In this document: positions 1 through 8,629 of the stretch, piece by piece
Position numbering within the stretch: position 1 is the stretch's first letter
Layout of the letters: each line of letters opens with the position of its first letter
Source: JAVVEW01 sp032251045
Lineage (GTDB): Bacteria; Pseudomonadota; Gammaproteobacteria; Methylococcales; Methylomonadaceae
DNA length: 27,818 bases
NCBI GenBank assembly: GCA_032251045.1
Contig: JAVVEW010000033.1
Coordinates: 1 to 27,818, forward strand
Reading direction: 5' to 3'
Program-made: the position numbers and the translations under genes
Notes under the pieces: model-generated
Seen by the model: only the letters and a program-made list of their open reading frames with translations
Told to the model about the DNA's origin: nothing
Databases searched by the model: none

Positions 1-393
1 ATAGGCCAGATTGTTAATGTCTTCGGAGGTGCAGGCAAAATGAATGAATTCGCTGACCTTGGCCAGCTCCGGCAGATCCTGGATTTGTTGTTTCAGATAA
101 TATTCCACCGCTTTCACATCGTGATTGGTGGTGCGCTCGAAGGTTTTCACGCGGGTCGCGGCTTCAGCATCGAATTGCTCGAACAAGGCATCGAGTTTGG
201 CCAGGGCCTTGGCGCTGAATGCCGGTACTTCAGCCATATCAGGATGGCGGGCGAGGGCTTTCAACCATTCGATTTCCACTTTCACCCGAAAACGGATCAG
301 GCCGTATTCGCTGAACACAGGACGCAAGGCATCGACTTTATCGTGGTAACGCCCATCGATCGGCGATATGGCGGTCAGGCTGGTTTGACTCAT
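1..393 (-). CDS. purB: Adenylosuccinate lyase, N-terminal part (runs off the left edge)
   Basis: PurB cleaves adenylosuccinate to AMP and SAICAR to AICAR in purine synthesis. Only the first 131 codons are in the window, read from the ATG at 393-391; the rest lies beyond base 1. The visible protein begins MSQTSLTAISPIDGRY, the usual PurB start, and contains ERTTNHDVKAVEYYLK and EFIHFACTSEDINNLAY, which match the N-terminal and first conserved blocks of the gammaproteobacterial enzyme (about 456 residues) as I remember it. The start lies 13 bases after the mnmA stop, so the two are probably co-transcribed; no strong ribosome binding site is visible. In E. coli hflD sits between mnmA and purB; here nothing fits between them. 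Family identification is very sure. Confidence 0.96.
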   Translation of the reverse strand, partial: MSQTSLTAISPIDGRYHDKVDALRPVFSEYGLIRFRVKVEIEWLKALARHPDMAEVPAFSAKALAKLDALFEQFDAEAATRVKTFERTTNHDVKAVEYYLKQQIQDLPELAKVSEFIHFACTSEDINNLAY

Positions 394-406
394 AATGATA
401 GATTTC

Positions 407-1492
407 TCAATAACGTGATTCAATAATGCCGCCACCCAGACACATCTCGCCCTGGTAAAACACCACGGACTGACCGGGGGTGATGGCGCGTTGTGGTTGC
501 TCGAAACTGACTTTGATTGCATCTTCGCCCACCGGTTCGACCTGGCAAGGCTGATCCGGCTGGCGATAACGGGTTTTGGCGGCGCAGTGTAAAGGCTGGG
601 TCAGCGGCGCACGGTCAACCCAGAACAGCTGCCGGGCGATCAAGTGGCAGTGCAGCAAGGCCGGATGATCGTGGCCCTGGCCGATAATCAGACGATTGTT
701 GGCCAGGTCTTTGTCGATCACAAACCAAGGTGCCTCAGTCGCTTCTTTAACGCCGCCGATGGCCAGTCCTTGCCGTTGACCCAGGGTGTAATACATCAGC
801 CCCTGATGTTCGCCCAGTTGGCGTCCGTCCAGGGTGACGATAGCGCCCGGTTGCGCGGGCAGATAACGCTTGAGAAAATCGCGAAATTTCCGCTCACCGA
901 TAAAACAAATGCCGGTGCTGTCTTTTTTGCGGCTGGTGACAAAGCCGGCTTTCTCGGCCAGGGCGCGCACTTCGGGTTTTGGCAAATGACCGATCGGGAA
1001 CAGGGTTTTGCTTAGCTCTGTCTGGCCCAGGGTGTAGATGAAATAAGTCTGGTCTTTATTGCCATCCAGTCCTTTCAACAGCTGAAAGCCGCCGTTTTGC
1101 TCGTGCACCCGGGCGTAATGCCCGGTGGCGATGCGCGTGCCGCCCAAATCTTCCAGGGCATGGTCGAGAAAGGCGCGGAACTTGATATGCAGATTGCACA
1201 GAATATCCGGGTTTGGCGTGCGTCCAGCCCGGTATTCGGCCAGAAAAACTTCAAACACCTCATCCCAGTATTCAGCGGCAAAATTGATGGTGTGTAGCGG
1301 TATCGACAATTTGTCGCACACCTGTCGGGCATCGTCCAGGTCTTGTTGGGCGGTGCAGTATTCGGTGCCGTCGTCCTCTTCCCAGTTTTTCATGAACAAG
1401 CCGCTAACCTGATAGCCGTGTTCCAACAAGGTCAGCGCGGCGACCGAGGAATCCACGCCGCCGGACATGCCGATAATAATGTGTTCTGTCAT
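407..1492 (-). CDS. mnmA: tRNA-specific 2-thiouridylase MnmA
   Basis: MnmA puts sulfur on C2 of the wobble uridine of tRNA Lys, Glu and Gln, using ATP and sulfur relayed from IscS through the Tus proteins. The 361-residue length is typical. The ATP pyrophosphatase P-loop SGGVDSS is at residues 10-16. The two catalytic cysteines are visible: C99 in NPDILCN and C196 in STGICFIGERKF. The central TGHYAR and DQTYFIY blocks and the C-terminal barrel with LGGGII are also present. The start ATG overlaps the stop of the upstream Nudix gene by 4 bases (ATGA), implying translational coupling; purB follows after 13 bases. The neighbours match the nudJ-mnmA-purB order of gammaproteobacteria. Confidence 0.97.
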   Translation of the reverse strand: MTEHIIIGMSGGVDSSVAALTLLEHGYQVSGLFMKNWEEDDGTEYCTAQQDLDDARQVCDKLSIPLHTINFAAEYWDEVFEVFLAEYRAGRTPNPDILCNLHIKFRAFLDHALEDLGGTRIATGHYARVHEQNGGFQLLKGLDGNKDQTYFIYTLGQTELSKTLFPIGHLPKPEVRALAEKAGFVTSRKKDSTGICFIGERKFRDFLKRYLPAQPGAIVTLDGRQLGEHQGLMYYTLGQRQGLAIGGVKEATEAPWFVIDKDLANNRLIIGQGHDHPALLHCHLIARQLFWVDRAPLTQPLHCAAKTRYRQPDQPCQVEPVGEDAIKVSFEQPQRAITPGQSVVFYQGEMCLGGGIIESRY

Positions 1493-1956
1493 GATAAAAA
1501 CGACTGTACTAACGAAAGCGGGTAGCGTGATCCGGATTGATACAAGCGGATGGCTTCTTGAACCAATGGGCTGCGTACCGGAAAGCCTTCAGCTAGAATG
1601 GTCTCGGCGCTCAGCCAATGGGCGGCGATAATGCCATCATCCAGCATTCGCTCCGATTCGAAATCGGTCGCCGCGCCAGTGAAACACAGCCTTAAAAAGG
1701 TGGGTGCATCCAAGGCTTTGCGCCATAACTGCACCGCCAGCACTGCCTCCGGGGTAAAATGAAACGCGGTTTCTTCCAGCACTTCGCGCTTGGCCGCCGC
1801 CAACAGGCTTTCGTCAGGCTCTAAGTGGCCTGCGGGCTGGTTGAAACGAATGCCCTGGTCGGTGTGTTCTTCAACCAGAAGAAAGCGGTTGTCGCGGGCG
1901 ATCACCGCGGCCACGGTGACATGAGGAGGCCAGTCCATAATCTGGGGTACCTGCAT
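1489..1956 (-). CDS. nudJ: Nudix hydrolase, NudJ-like phosphatase
   Basis: NudJ-type enzymes hydrolyse nucleoside tri- and diphosphates and thiamin (hydroxymethylpyrimidine) pyrophosphate. The protein has 155 residues from the ATG at 1956. The Nudix box is at about residues 43-65: GHLEPDES, then KREVLEETAF. The box keeps R-E and E-E but has Ala where the consensus has the final Gly. PHVTVAAVI near the start, FNQPAGHLEPDE, and SPLVQEAIRLYQSG followed by RYPL near the end match the E. coli NudJ pattern. A second ATG at 1938-1936 gives MDWPPHVTV and is a credible true start, because a TATAAT box at 1968-1973 would put the transcript start only about 5 bases before the first ATG. The gene overlaps mnmA by 4 bases. 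Substrate is inferred from synteny. Confidence 0.88.
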   Translation of the reverse strand: MQVPQIMDWPPHVTVAAVIARDNRFLLVEEHTDQGIRFNQPAGHLEPDESLLAAAKREVLEETAFHFTPEAVLAVQLWRKALDAPTFLRLCFTGAATDFESERMLDDGIIAAHWLSAETILAEGFPVRSPLVQEAIRLYQSGSRYPLSLVQSFLS

Positions 1957-1967
1957 TGAAACCGGCC

Positions 1968-1997
1968 ATTATAAATCATCTACCCGACCCTGACCAA
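1968..1997 (-). promoter_or_regulatory. Candidate sigma-70 promoter of nudJ-mnmA-purB
   Basis: On the minus strand there is a perfect TATAAT at 1973-1968 and, 18 bases upstream, TTGGTC as a weak -35 (3 of 6 consensus bases). It faces the nudJ start and would give a transcript starting near 1961. This is an eye match only; the perfect -10 and the position in front of a three-gene run are the support. Confidence 0.4.
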
Positions 1998-2066
1998 AAT
2001 GCCCGGCCCACTTTTAATGAGGTCTTGCAAGGCATCTAGCCAAACGTGCATCAACCATTACAAGGC

Positions 2067-2804
2067 TTAACTGACGCGCGTTTTGCGCCGACGCCGACGC
2101 ATGACCAAGGTAAATACAGGCCCGGAAATGGCATAACCTAAAAAGAAAGCAAATAAAATCAGATGCGGCTGGGTCATGATCAGCGCCAGCAGCAACATGA
2201 CGGCAATGGCCATGACAAATGGAACCTTGTTTTTCAGGTCAAAATCCTTGAAGCTGAAATAGCGAAAATTGCTGACCATCAGTAAGCCGGTCGCGATAGT
2301 CAGCAGGGCAGCCGGAAACTGGACAAATTCCAAAGGCCAATGATATTCCAGAGTCACCCAAATCAATCCCGCCAGAATCGCGGCAGCGGCAGGGCTGGGC
2401 AGCCCCTGGAAATAACGTTTGTCAGCGGTTTCAACCTGGGCATTAAAGCGTGCCAGGCGCAGCGCACCACCGGCCAGATGCACGAATGCGGCGAACAGGC
2501 CAAATTTCCCCATCCCGGAAAACAACCATAAATACATTACTAACGCCGGCGCGGCACCAAAGGAAACCATGTCTGACAGGCTGTCGTATTCAACGCCGAA
2601 TCGGCTTTGTGTGTTGGTCAGACGCGCTACCCGACCATCCAGGCCATCTAGCACCAGGGCGACAAAAATGGCAATGGCGGCGACTTCAAAGCGATTATTG
2701 ATGGCGGATGTGATGGCATAAAAACCGGCAAACATGGCACCGGTGGTGAACAAATTGGGCAACAAATAAATGCCCCGGTGACGGGGAGGTTGAGAGATCT
2801 TCAT
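2067..2804 (-). CDS. pssA: CDP-diacylglycerol--serine O-phosphatidyltransferase (CDP-alcohol type)
   Basis: PssA makes phosphatidylserine from CDP-diacylglycerol and serine at the inner membrane, the first step to phosphatidylethanolamine. The CDP-alcohol phosphatidyltransferase signature is complete: DGRVAR at residues 56-61, then G70, D74 and D78 (FGVEYDSLSD). Several hydrophobic helices follow, and the C-terminus is basic (RRRRRKTRVS). The N-terminal RHRGIYLLPNLFTT block resembles the Pseudomonas enzyme rather than the unrelated phospholipase D-like E. coli PssA. The start is uncertain: the frame is open to a TTG at 2849 and has ATGs at 2819 and 2804, none with a clear ribosome binding site. 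I chose 2804 (MKISQPPRHRG, 245 residues) because the conserved part begins just after it. The gene is alone between two non-coding stretches. Confidence 0.93.
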   Translation of the reverse strand: MKISQPPRHRGIYLLPNLFTTGAMFAGFYAITSAINNRFEVAAIAIFVALVLDGLDGRVARLTNTQSRFGVEYDSLSDMVSFGAAPALVMYLWLFSGMGKFGLFAAFVHLAGGALRLARFNAQVETADKRYFQGLPSPAAAAILAGLIWVTLEYHWPLEFVQFPAALLTIATGLLMVSNFRYFSFKDFDLKNKVPFVMAIAVMLLLALIMTQPHLILFAFFLGYAISGPVFTLVMRRRRRKTRVS

Positions 2805-3242
2805 AGGTTGGCAGGCCATTAAGCGGGAGAAATAACGATGCAGCGGCAAAGTCTAGCGCTATCAGGCGGCGATAACCAGCCCCTGCGCATTTTTTGCCCT
2901 TAAGTGATGAATGCGTGCCATTTTTGGCCTGGTTGCATACTCCGTCCACTCACGCAGAAAAGCCATGGCCAGGAGCCTGTCTGAGCATGGACTGTCATCA
3001 CGAGTGCACTGTAGGAACCTTGCAACGGGTTTCAGGCCTATCATGATCAGGTACAATGCTGTAAGTCATGAGAGGCGGGCATAGCGCTTGGCCTAAGACT
3101 TTGTTACTGGCAAATGCAGTCAAAAAGATGGCCCTAAGCGAGATCGGTGTGTTTGCAACCTAAAGTTTTCTTGTAGGCCCAACGCTATGGCGTAGCCGAG
3201 CATCATCAGGCAATGGCCGCTTTGGCCTGATTTTTTCACTGG
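2805..3242. other. Non-coding stretch between divergent pssA and the RND operon
   Basis: No convincing gene is seen. The 64-codon minus-strand frame at 2862-3056 has no family signature or ribosome binding site. Near pssA, two similar short blocks (GCGCATTTTTTG at 2885-2896 and GCGTGCCATTTTTGGCC at 2913-2929) contain A/T runs between G/C blocks. A possible -10 box TACAAT is at 3052-3057 on the plus strand, without a good -35. A small hairpin ACGC-TATG-GCGT lies near 3182-3193, followed by the terminator-like hairpin listed separately. The stretch is long for this gene-dense window and probably holds both divergent promoters plus a leader for the efflux operon. Confidence 0.6.
3205..3236 (+). 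terminator. Intrinsic-terminator-like hairpin just before the RND operon
   Basis: A perfect 7-base stem, ATCAGGC (3205-3211) and GCCTGAT (3225-3231), encloses a 13-base loop and runs into six T residues (3231-3236). The ATG of the adaptor gene follows at 3243. No plus-strand gene lies upstream, since pssA reads the other way, so the hairpin would only stop a leader transcript. An attenuator, or the end of a small RNA, are the natural readings. The stem is short and the loop large, so termination efficiency is unknown. Confidence 0.5.
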
Positions 3243-4346
3243 ATGGATATGGCATTATTCAAACGTTACTTATGGGTGGTCGTGTTGACAACGGTTGTCA
3301 TCGGCGGCCTGTTTGCACTGAAATTGCACCAATTTGGCGAAATGCAAGCCAATTTCAAGATGCCACCGCCGCCGGTGGTGGCGGTGGCCAAGGTCAGGGA
3401 GGAGCGATGGCCGGTGACCATCAGCGCGGTCGGAAGTTTGCGCGCCGCACAAGGTGTTGTCGTGACCGGTGAAGTCAATGGCATGGTCAAGGCCATTCAT
3501 TTTCAATCCGGACGGCGGGTGCGCAAAGGGCAGCTTCTGCTTGAGATGGATGATGCCACCGACCAGGCTGAATTGGCCGCGCTGAAGGCTGAACTGGCCA
3601 TTGCTGAACTCCGGTTCAAGCGCAGTCAGCAACTGGTCAAGGATAAATTCGTCTCGCAAGCGGATTTTGATCAGAACCAGGCGCAATTGGCGCAGGCCCG
3701 GGCCAACGTCAAAGCCAGGCAAACGATGATTGATAAAAAACAGATCAAAGCGCCGTTCAGTGGTCGATTGGGCATTCGCCGGGTGGATTTGGGGCAGTAT
3801 CTCAATCCCGGCGACAGTATTGTCAATCTGGAACAGGTTGCGCCGATTTATCTGGATTTTGCCATTCCTGAGCAACATTTGGCCGATCTTGCTTCAGGCC
3901 AGACAGTTACGGCACGCTTTCAGGCGTATCCCGATGAAGTTTTTACCGGCGTGATCGAGGCCATCGACCCCAGAATTGATACCGACACTCGGCAGGCACT
4001 GATTCGGGCGCGTCTGGCCAACGAAAAAGAGCAGTTGCGGCCCGGCATGTTTGCCGAAATCACGGTAGTGGCCGGGCGCGAGCTTACCGTGCTAACCGTA
4101 CCCGACACCGCAATCACCTATAACCCTTATGGCGATTCGGTGTTTATCGTCAATGACACCGAACAGGGCTTGATGGTCAAAAGCCGCCAGGTGGAAACCG
4201 GCGAAAACCGGCAGGGTAGGGTGCATATTACTAAAGGCATTGCCGCCCATGAGCGGGTGGTCAGCGCCGGTCAGATCAAGCTGCGCGGCGGTATGCTGAT
4301 TCAGCCGGATGACCGGCCCGCACCGGGTGAGCGGGAGCCTGAGTGA
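3243..4346 (+). CDS. RND efflux periplasmic adaptor (membrane fusion protein)
   Basis: This adaptor bridges an inner-membrane RND pump and an outer-membrane channel. It has 367 residues. A single hydrophobic anchor is at about residues 7-27 (YLWVVVLTTVVIGGLFAL) with no lipobox cysteine, so it is membrane-anchored rather than a lipoprotein. The lipoyl half-motifs are VVVTGEVNGMV and later IKAPFSGRLGIRRVDLGQYL, flanking an alpha-hairpin at about residues 100-160 rich in Q, A and L. Beta-barrel and membrane-proximal domains follow (LRPGMFAEI). Its stop overlaps the start region of the pump gene, so the two form an operon. An alternative ATG is at 3249; neither start has a clear ribosome binding site. 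No outer-membrane factor gene is adjacent. MexH-like is the closest relation I can suggest, and substrate is unknown. Confidence 0.93.
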   Translation: MDMALFKRYLWVVVLTTVVIGGLFALKLHQFGEMQANFKMPPPPVVAVAKVREERWPVTISAVGSLRAAQGVVVTGEVNGMVKAIHFQSGRRVRKGQLLLEMDDATDQAELAALKAELAIAELRFKRSQQLVKDKFVSQADFDQNQAQLAQARANVKARQTMIDKKQIKAPFSGRLGIRRVDLGQYLNPGDSIVNLEQVAPIYLDFAIPEQHLADLASGQTVTARFQAYPDEVFTGVIEAIDPRIDTDTRQALIRARLANEKEQLRPGMFAEITVVAGRELTVLTVPDTAITYNPYGDSVFIVNDTEQGLMVKSRQVETGENRQGRVHITKGIAAHERVVSAGQIKLRGGMLIQPDDRPAPGEREPE

Positions 4347-7300
4347 TGAAATTTACCGATACTTTTATTCAGCGCCCGGTACTGGCCAGTGTCGTCAGTC
4401 TGCTGATTTTTCTGATTGGCGCAAGAGCGCTGACGGTGATGGAATTGCGCCAGTTTCCTTCGGTCGAGGATACCGTGATTTCGGTGACCACCGCCTATCC
4501 GGGCGCGGATAGCGATTTGATCAAAGGTTTTATCACCACGCCCTTGCAAAAAGCCATTGCCGAGGCCAAAGGCATCGATTATCTATCCTCATCCAGCCGC
4601 CAGGGCAGTTCGGTGATCGAGGCGCACATGCGCTTGAATTATGACCCGAACGCGGCACTGGCGGAAATTCAGGCCAAAGTCGCCAGTCAACGCAATGTCT
4701 TGCCGGAGGCGGCTGAAGACCCTGTCATTACCGCCCAGATCGGTGACCGTACCGCATTGATGTATATTGCGTTATGGAGCGAAAACCTGAAACCTTCGCA
4801 ACTTACCGACTTTATGCTGCGGGTGGTGCAGCCAAAAATGCAGGCGGTGCAAGGCGTGGGTAAGGCCAATATCCTCGGCAACAAAACCTTTGCCATGCGC
4901 ATCTGGCTGAAGCCCACGCGTATGGCCGCATTGGGCGTGACCGCAGATGAAATTTCTAATGTTTTGCGCGATAACAACTATCTGACTGGTGTGGGCGAGG
5001 TGAAAAACCAGTTCGTGCGCGTTGACCTGGATGCCACCACCGACGCGGTCAGCGAACAGGACTTCCGCAAGCTGGTGGTTGCCACCCGAGGCCGGCGGCA
5101 GATTCGTTTGCAGGATGTGGCCGAGGTCGAACTGGGCAGTGAAGATTACGATTCCTTGAATCTGTACAAAGGCAAAACCGCCATTTTCATGGGTATCGAA
5201 CAAGCCCCGGGCGCAAACCCTTTGGATGTCGCAAAACGAGTGAAAGCGGCGTTAGCCGATCTGGAGCAGGATTTGCCCGAGGCCATGGAAATCCTCTTGC
5301 CTTATGATGCCAGTCAGTTTATTGAAGACTCGATCAATGAAGTGATCAAAACCCTGTACGAAGCGGTGCTGATCGTTATAGTAGTGATTTTCCTGTTTTT
5401 AGGATCGCTGCGCGCGGCGTTGGTGCCGGCGGTGACGGTGCCGCTGTCGTTGGTCGGCGGCGCGTTTTTAATGCTGGTGCTGGGTTTTTCGGTGAATTTG
5501 CTGACCATGCTGGCCATGGTGCTGGCCATCGGTCTGGTAGTGGATGACGCCATCGTCATGGTCGAGAACATCCACCGGCACATCGAGCAAGGCGAAAGCC
5601 GGTTCAAGGCGGCCATTTATGGTGCGCGCGAACTCGGTTTGCCGGTGATCGCCATGACTACTACGCTGATCGCGGTGTATGCGCCGATCGGTTTCATGGG
5701 CGGTCTGGTCGGCACGTTGTTTACCGAGTTTGCCTTTTCCCTGGCCGGCGCGGTGCTGGTTTCCGGTGTGGTGGCATTGACTCTGGCGCCGATGCTCAGC
5801 TCCAAAGTGCTGGCCGAAAGCGGCCAGCCTGGGCGCTTCGAGCGCGCCGTCGAGCATTTTTTCAATGGCCTGGCCGGGCATTACCAGTCGGCCTTGCACG
5901 CGTTTTTACGTTTTCCTTCCACGGTCTGGCTGATCGCGACGCTGGTGATGGTCGCCATTTATTTTATGTTTGCCTTCTCCAATAAAGAGTTGGCGCCGGT
6001 GGAGGATCAAAGCATTTTGCTGTTTAACGCCACCGCGCCGCAGGTGGCAACCTTGAATTACAATCAAAGCTATGTCGATGAGCTGGTGACAGCGTTTGAA
6101 AGCTTTCCGGAATACAAGGAAAGTTTCATTCTGATCGGTTTTGGCGGCGACACCAATCAGGTGTTCGGCGGTTTCAAAATGCCCTCGGCGCATTTACGCG
6201 CGCGCTCGCAAAACGATATTCAGCCGGAACTACAAGGCAAGATGAACAGCATCGCCGGCTTTAAGACCGCCGTGTTTCCAAGGCCCAGTCTGCCCGGTTC
6301 CGGCGGTGGCCTGCCGTTGCAATTTGTCATCACCGCGCCGGCTGATTATCAACAGCTTGACCAGGTGGCCGACGATTTGATTGCCCGGGCGGAAACCAGC
6401 GGCCAGTTTTTGTTTTTGCTGAAAGATGTGCAATACGACCGACCGAAAACCACTTTGGTGATCGATCGTCAGCGAGTGGCCGATTTAGGGTTGACCATGG
6501 CCGATGTCGGGCGTAATTTATCGACCCTGTTGGGCGATCAGTATCTGAACTGGTTCAGCATGGCCGGGCGCAGTTACAAAGTCATCCCGCAACTGCCCGA
6601 TGCCGCCCGGTTAAGCGCCGGTCAATTTGGCGATTATTACCTGAAAAGCCGTAGCGGCGGGCAGGTGCCGCTGGCTTCGCTGGTACGGCTGGAAAACACC
6701 GTGGAGCCGGGCAAACGTACCCAGTTTCAGCAATTGAACAGTTTGACCATCAATGCCTTGATGGCGCCGGGCGTGGGCCTGGGCGATGCCATGGCGTATC
6801 TGGAACAACAAACAAATGAGCTGTTCCCGGCCGGGTTTCATTTTGATTACACCGGTGAATCGCGGCAATACGCACAACAAGGCAGCGCCTTGATCATCAC
6901 CTTTTTCATGGCGATTCTGGTGATTTACCTGGTGCTGGCGGCACAATTTGAAAGCTGGCGCGATCCTTTTATTATTTTGGTATCGGTGCCGTTGTCCATC
7001 GCCAGCGCGCTGGCGTTCATCATGCTCGATGTGGCATCGATCAACATCTACACCCAGGTGGGCTTGATTACCTTGATTGGTCTGGTCACTAAAAATGGCA
7101 TTTTGATTGTTGAATTCGCCAATCAATTGCAAATCAACGACGGTTTGAGCAAGCGGCAGGCCGTGGAACAAGCCTCGGCGATTCGCTTAAGACCTATCCT
7201 GATGACCACGGTATCGATGATTGTCGCCATGGTGCCGCTGTTGACCGCAACCGGTCCCGGCGCCGCCAGCCGGTTTGACATTGGTCTGGTGATTGCCACC

Positions 7301-7414
7301 GGTCTGGGTTTTGGTACTTTGTTCACGCTGTTTGTGGTGCCGGCGTTTTATCTGTTGCTGGCTCGGCAACATAGTGCGGCAACGGCCGAGACGGCAGTGC
7401 CCGAGTCCATGTGA
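4346..7414 (+). CDS. RND multidrug efflux permease (HAE-1 family, MexI-like)
   Basis: This is a proton-driven inner-membrane exporter of the AcrB/MexI type with 1022 residues, the normal length. It opens with MKFTDTFIQRPVLASVVSLL, the typical N-terminal helix of the family. The proton-relay aspartates are D400 and D401 (GLVVDDAIVMVEN), and the partner lysine is K916 in LVTKNGILIVEFA. Two large periplasmic loops follow helices 1 and 7, and the second half repeats the helix pattern. The ATG at 4346 shares one base with the adaptor stop codon; a GTG at 4343 is possible and adds one residue. GGGAG at 4332-4336 is a suitable ribosome binding site. The operon lacks an outer-membrane channel, so one must be shared from elsewhere. 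Confidence 0.95.
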   Translation: MKFTDTFIQRPVLASVVSLLIFLIGARALTVMELRQFPSVEDTVISVTTAYPGADSDLIKGFITTPLQKAIAEAKGIDYLSSSSRQGSSVIEAHMRLNYDPNAALAEIQAKVASQRNVLPEAAEDPVITAQIGDRTALMYIALWSENLKPSQLTDFMLRVVQPKMQAVQGVGKANILGNKTFAMRIWLKPTRMAALGVTADEISNVLRDNNYLTGVGEVKNQFVRVDLDATTDAVSEQDFRKLVVATRGRRQIRLQDVAEVELGSEDYDSLNLYKGKTAIFMGIEQAPGANPLDVAKRVKAALADLEQDLPEAMEILLPYDASQFIEDSINEVIKTLYEAVLIVIVVIFLFLGSLRAALVPAVTVPLSLVGGAFLMLVLGFSVNLLTMLAMVLAIGLVVDDAIVMVENIHRHIEQGESRFKAAIYGARELGLPVIAMTTTLIAVYAPIGFMGGLVGTLFTEFAFSLAGAVLVSGVVALTLAPMLSSKVLAESGQPGRFERAVEHFFNGLAGHYQSALHAFLRFPSTVWLIATLVMVAIYFMFAFSNKELAPVEDQSILLFNATAPQVATLNYNQSYVDELVTAFESFPEYKESFILIGFGGDTNQVFGGFKMPSAHLRARSQNDIQPELQGKMNSIAGFKTAVFPRPSLPGSGGGLPLQFVITAPADYQQLDQVADDLIARAETSGQFLFLLKDVQYDRPKTTLVIDRQRVADLGLTMADVGRNLSTLLGDQYLNWFSMAGRSYKVIPQLPDAARLSAGQFGDYYLKSRSGGQVPLASLVRLENTVEPGKRTQFQQLNSLTINALMAPGVGLGDAMAYLEQQTNELFPAGFHFDYTGESRQYAQQGSALIITFFMAILVIYLVLAAQFESWRDPFIILVSVPLSIASALAFIMLDVASINIYTQVGLITLIGLVTKNGILIVEFANQLQINDGLSKRQAVEQASAIRLRPILMTTVSMIVAMVPLLTATGPGAASRFDIGLVIATGLGFGTLFTLFVVPAFYLLLARQHSAATAETAVPESM

Positions 7415-7440
7415 AACTTACCCTTTGAAAATGGCTTTTT

Positions 7441-8487
7441 ATGACTGAAACAACCATTAAAGCCGGCATTGTCGGCGGCACCGGCTACACCGGCGTGGAA
7501 TTACTGAGACTGTTGGCGCGCCACCCACGGGTGATCGTTCACTGCGTAACATCCAGAGGCGATGCCGGGCAAGCGATCGCCTCGGTTTATCCCAGCCTTG
7601 CAGGCTTTGTCGATGGCGTGTTTGTCGAACCCGATGTCGGCATTTTGAGTGAATGCGATGTGGTGTTTTTCGCCACCCCCAACGGCACGGCGATGAGCTA
7701 TGCCCGGGCATTACTGGACAAAGGTGTCAAAGTCATCGATTTATCGGCTGATTTTCGGCTGCAAGATCCCGATGAGTGGCGGCACTGGTATCAACTGGAA
7801 CACGCCTGCCCGGAGTTGTTGCCGGAAGCGGTTTATGGCTTGCCGGAATGGCATCGGGAAGCGATTCGCAGCGCTGATCTGGTGGCCTGCCCCGGCTGTT
7901 ATCCCACCTCGGTGCAGTTGGGCCTGCTGCCGCTTTTGGCAGCCAAGGTTATCGAACCGGGCGATCTTGTCGCCGATGTCAAATCCGGGGCCAGTGGTGC
8001 CGGACGCAAGGCGGCGCTGAATTTGCTGGTCAGCGAAACGGGAGAAAGTTTCAAAGCCTATGGCGCATCCGGGCACCGGCATTGGCCGGAAGTGCGGCAG
8101 GGATTGAATCGGCTGGCCGAGACGTCGGTGGATCTGACGTTCGTGCCGCATCTGTTGCCGATGATTCGCGGTATTCACGCCACGCTTTACACCCGGCTGA
8201 AAGACAACGAAGCCGATATTCAGGCGTTATTCGAACAGCGTTATCGACACGAGCGTTTTGTTAACGTGTTGCCGCAAGGCGCGCATCCCGATACCCGCAG
8301 CGTTAAAGGCAGTAATTTCTGCCAGCTGGCCATACATCGCCCACAAGGGCCGGGGCGGCGGCTGCTGGTGCTGGTGGTGATCGACAACCTGGTCAAGGGC
8401 GCGTCCGGGCAGGCGGTGCAGAATATGAATCTGATGTTTGGCTTTGACGAAGCATCGGGTCTTGAAGTCGTGCCGGTTTATCCCTAA
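7441..8487 (+). CDS. argC: N-acetyl-gamma-glutamyl-phosphate reductase
   Basis: ArgC reduces N-acetylglutamyl phosphate to the semialdehyde with NADPH, the third step of arginine synthesis. The 348-residue length fits the long (type 1) form. The NADP-binding motif GIVGGTGYTGVE is at residues 9-20, the catalytic C153 lies in ACPGCYPTS, SGASGAGRK is near residue 190, and the conserved HRHWPE and PHLLPMIRGI blocks follow. NLVKGASGQAVQNMN near the C-terminus is also characteristic. The ATG at 7441 lies 26 bases after the pump stop, so argC may be read from the same transcript although the functions are unrelated. No other arginine gene is in the window. Confidence 0.97.
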   Translation: MTETTIKAGIVGGTGYTGVELLRLLARHPRVIVHCVTSRGDAGQAIASVYPSLAGFVDGVFVEPDVGILSECDVVFFATPNGTAMSYARALLDKGVKVIDLSADFRLQDPDEWRHWYQLEHACPELLPEAVYGLPEWHREAIRSADLVACPGCYPTSVQLGLLPLLAAKVIEPGDLVADVKSGASGAGRKAALNLLVSETGESFKAYGASGHRHWPEVRQGLNRLAETSVDLTFVPHLLPMIRGIHATLYTRLKDNEADIQALFEQRYRHERFVNVLPQGAHPDTRSVKGSNFCQLAIHRPQGPGRRLLVLVVIDNLVKGASGQAVQNMNLMFGFDEASGLEVVPVYP

Positions 8488-8491
8488 TGCT

Positions 8492-8500
8492 TGGTATAAT
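8492..8500 (+). promoter_or_regulatory. Extended -10 promoter candidate for the signalling array
   Basis: TGGTATAAT (TGn plus a perfect TATAAT) starts five bases after the argC stop codon. No good -35 is found at the right distance, as is common for extended -10 promoters. A transcript from here would carry a leader of about 120 bases before cheD at 8630. Confidence 0.45.
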
Positions 8501-8629
8501 TCTCACCTAGAATCATTAAGGTTTATGGCGCGTTCCGGCCTGCACTCAAAAATCAGACTCACCAACATGAGCCCTGTCGTAACAGAACGCCGATTATGCA
8601 ACTGAACCAAGTTGGGCTGAACAATTATC

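Noticed and set aside
2862..3056. A 64-codon minus-strand frame in the pssA-RND gap
   Set aside because: No ribosome binding site, no recognisable motif, and length within chance expectation.
8570..8596. Sigma-28 (flagellar) promoter before cheD, based on GCCGATTA at 8589-8596
   Set aside because: The -10 half matches well, but the bases 11 upstream (AGCCCTGT) do not resemble the TAAAGTTT -35 element.
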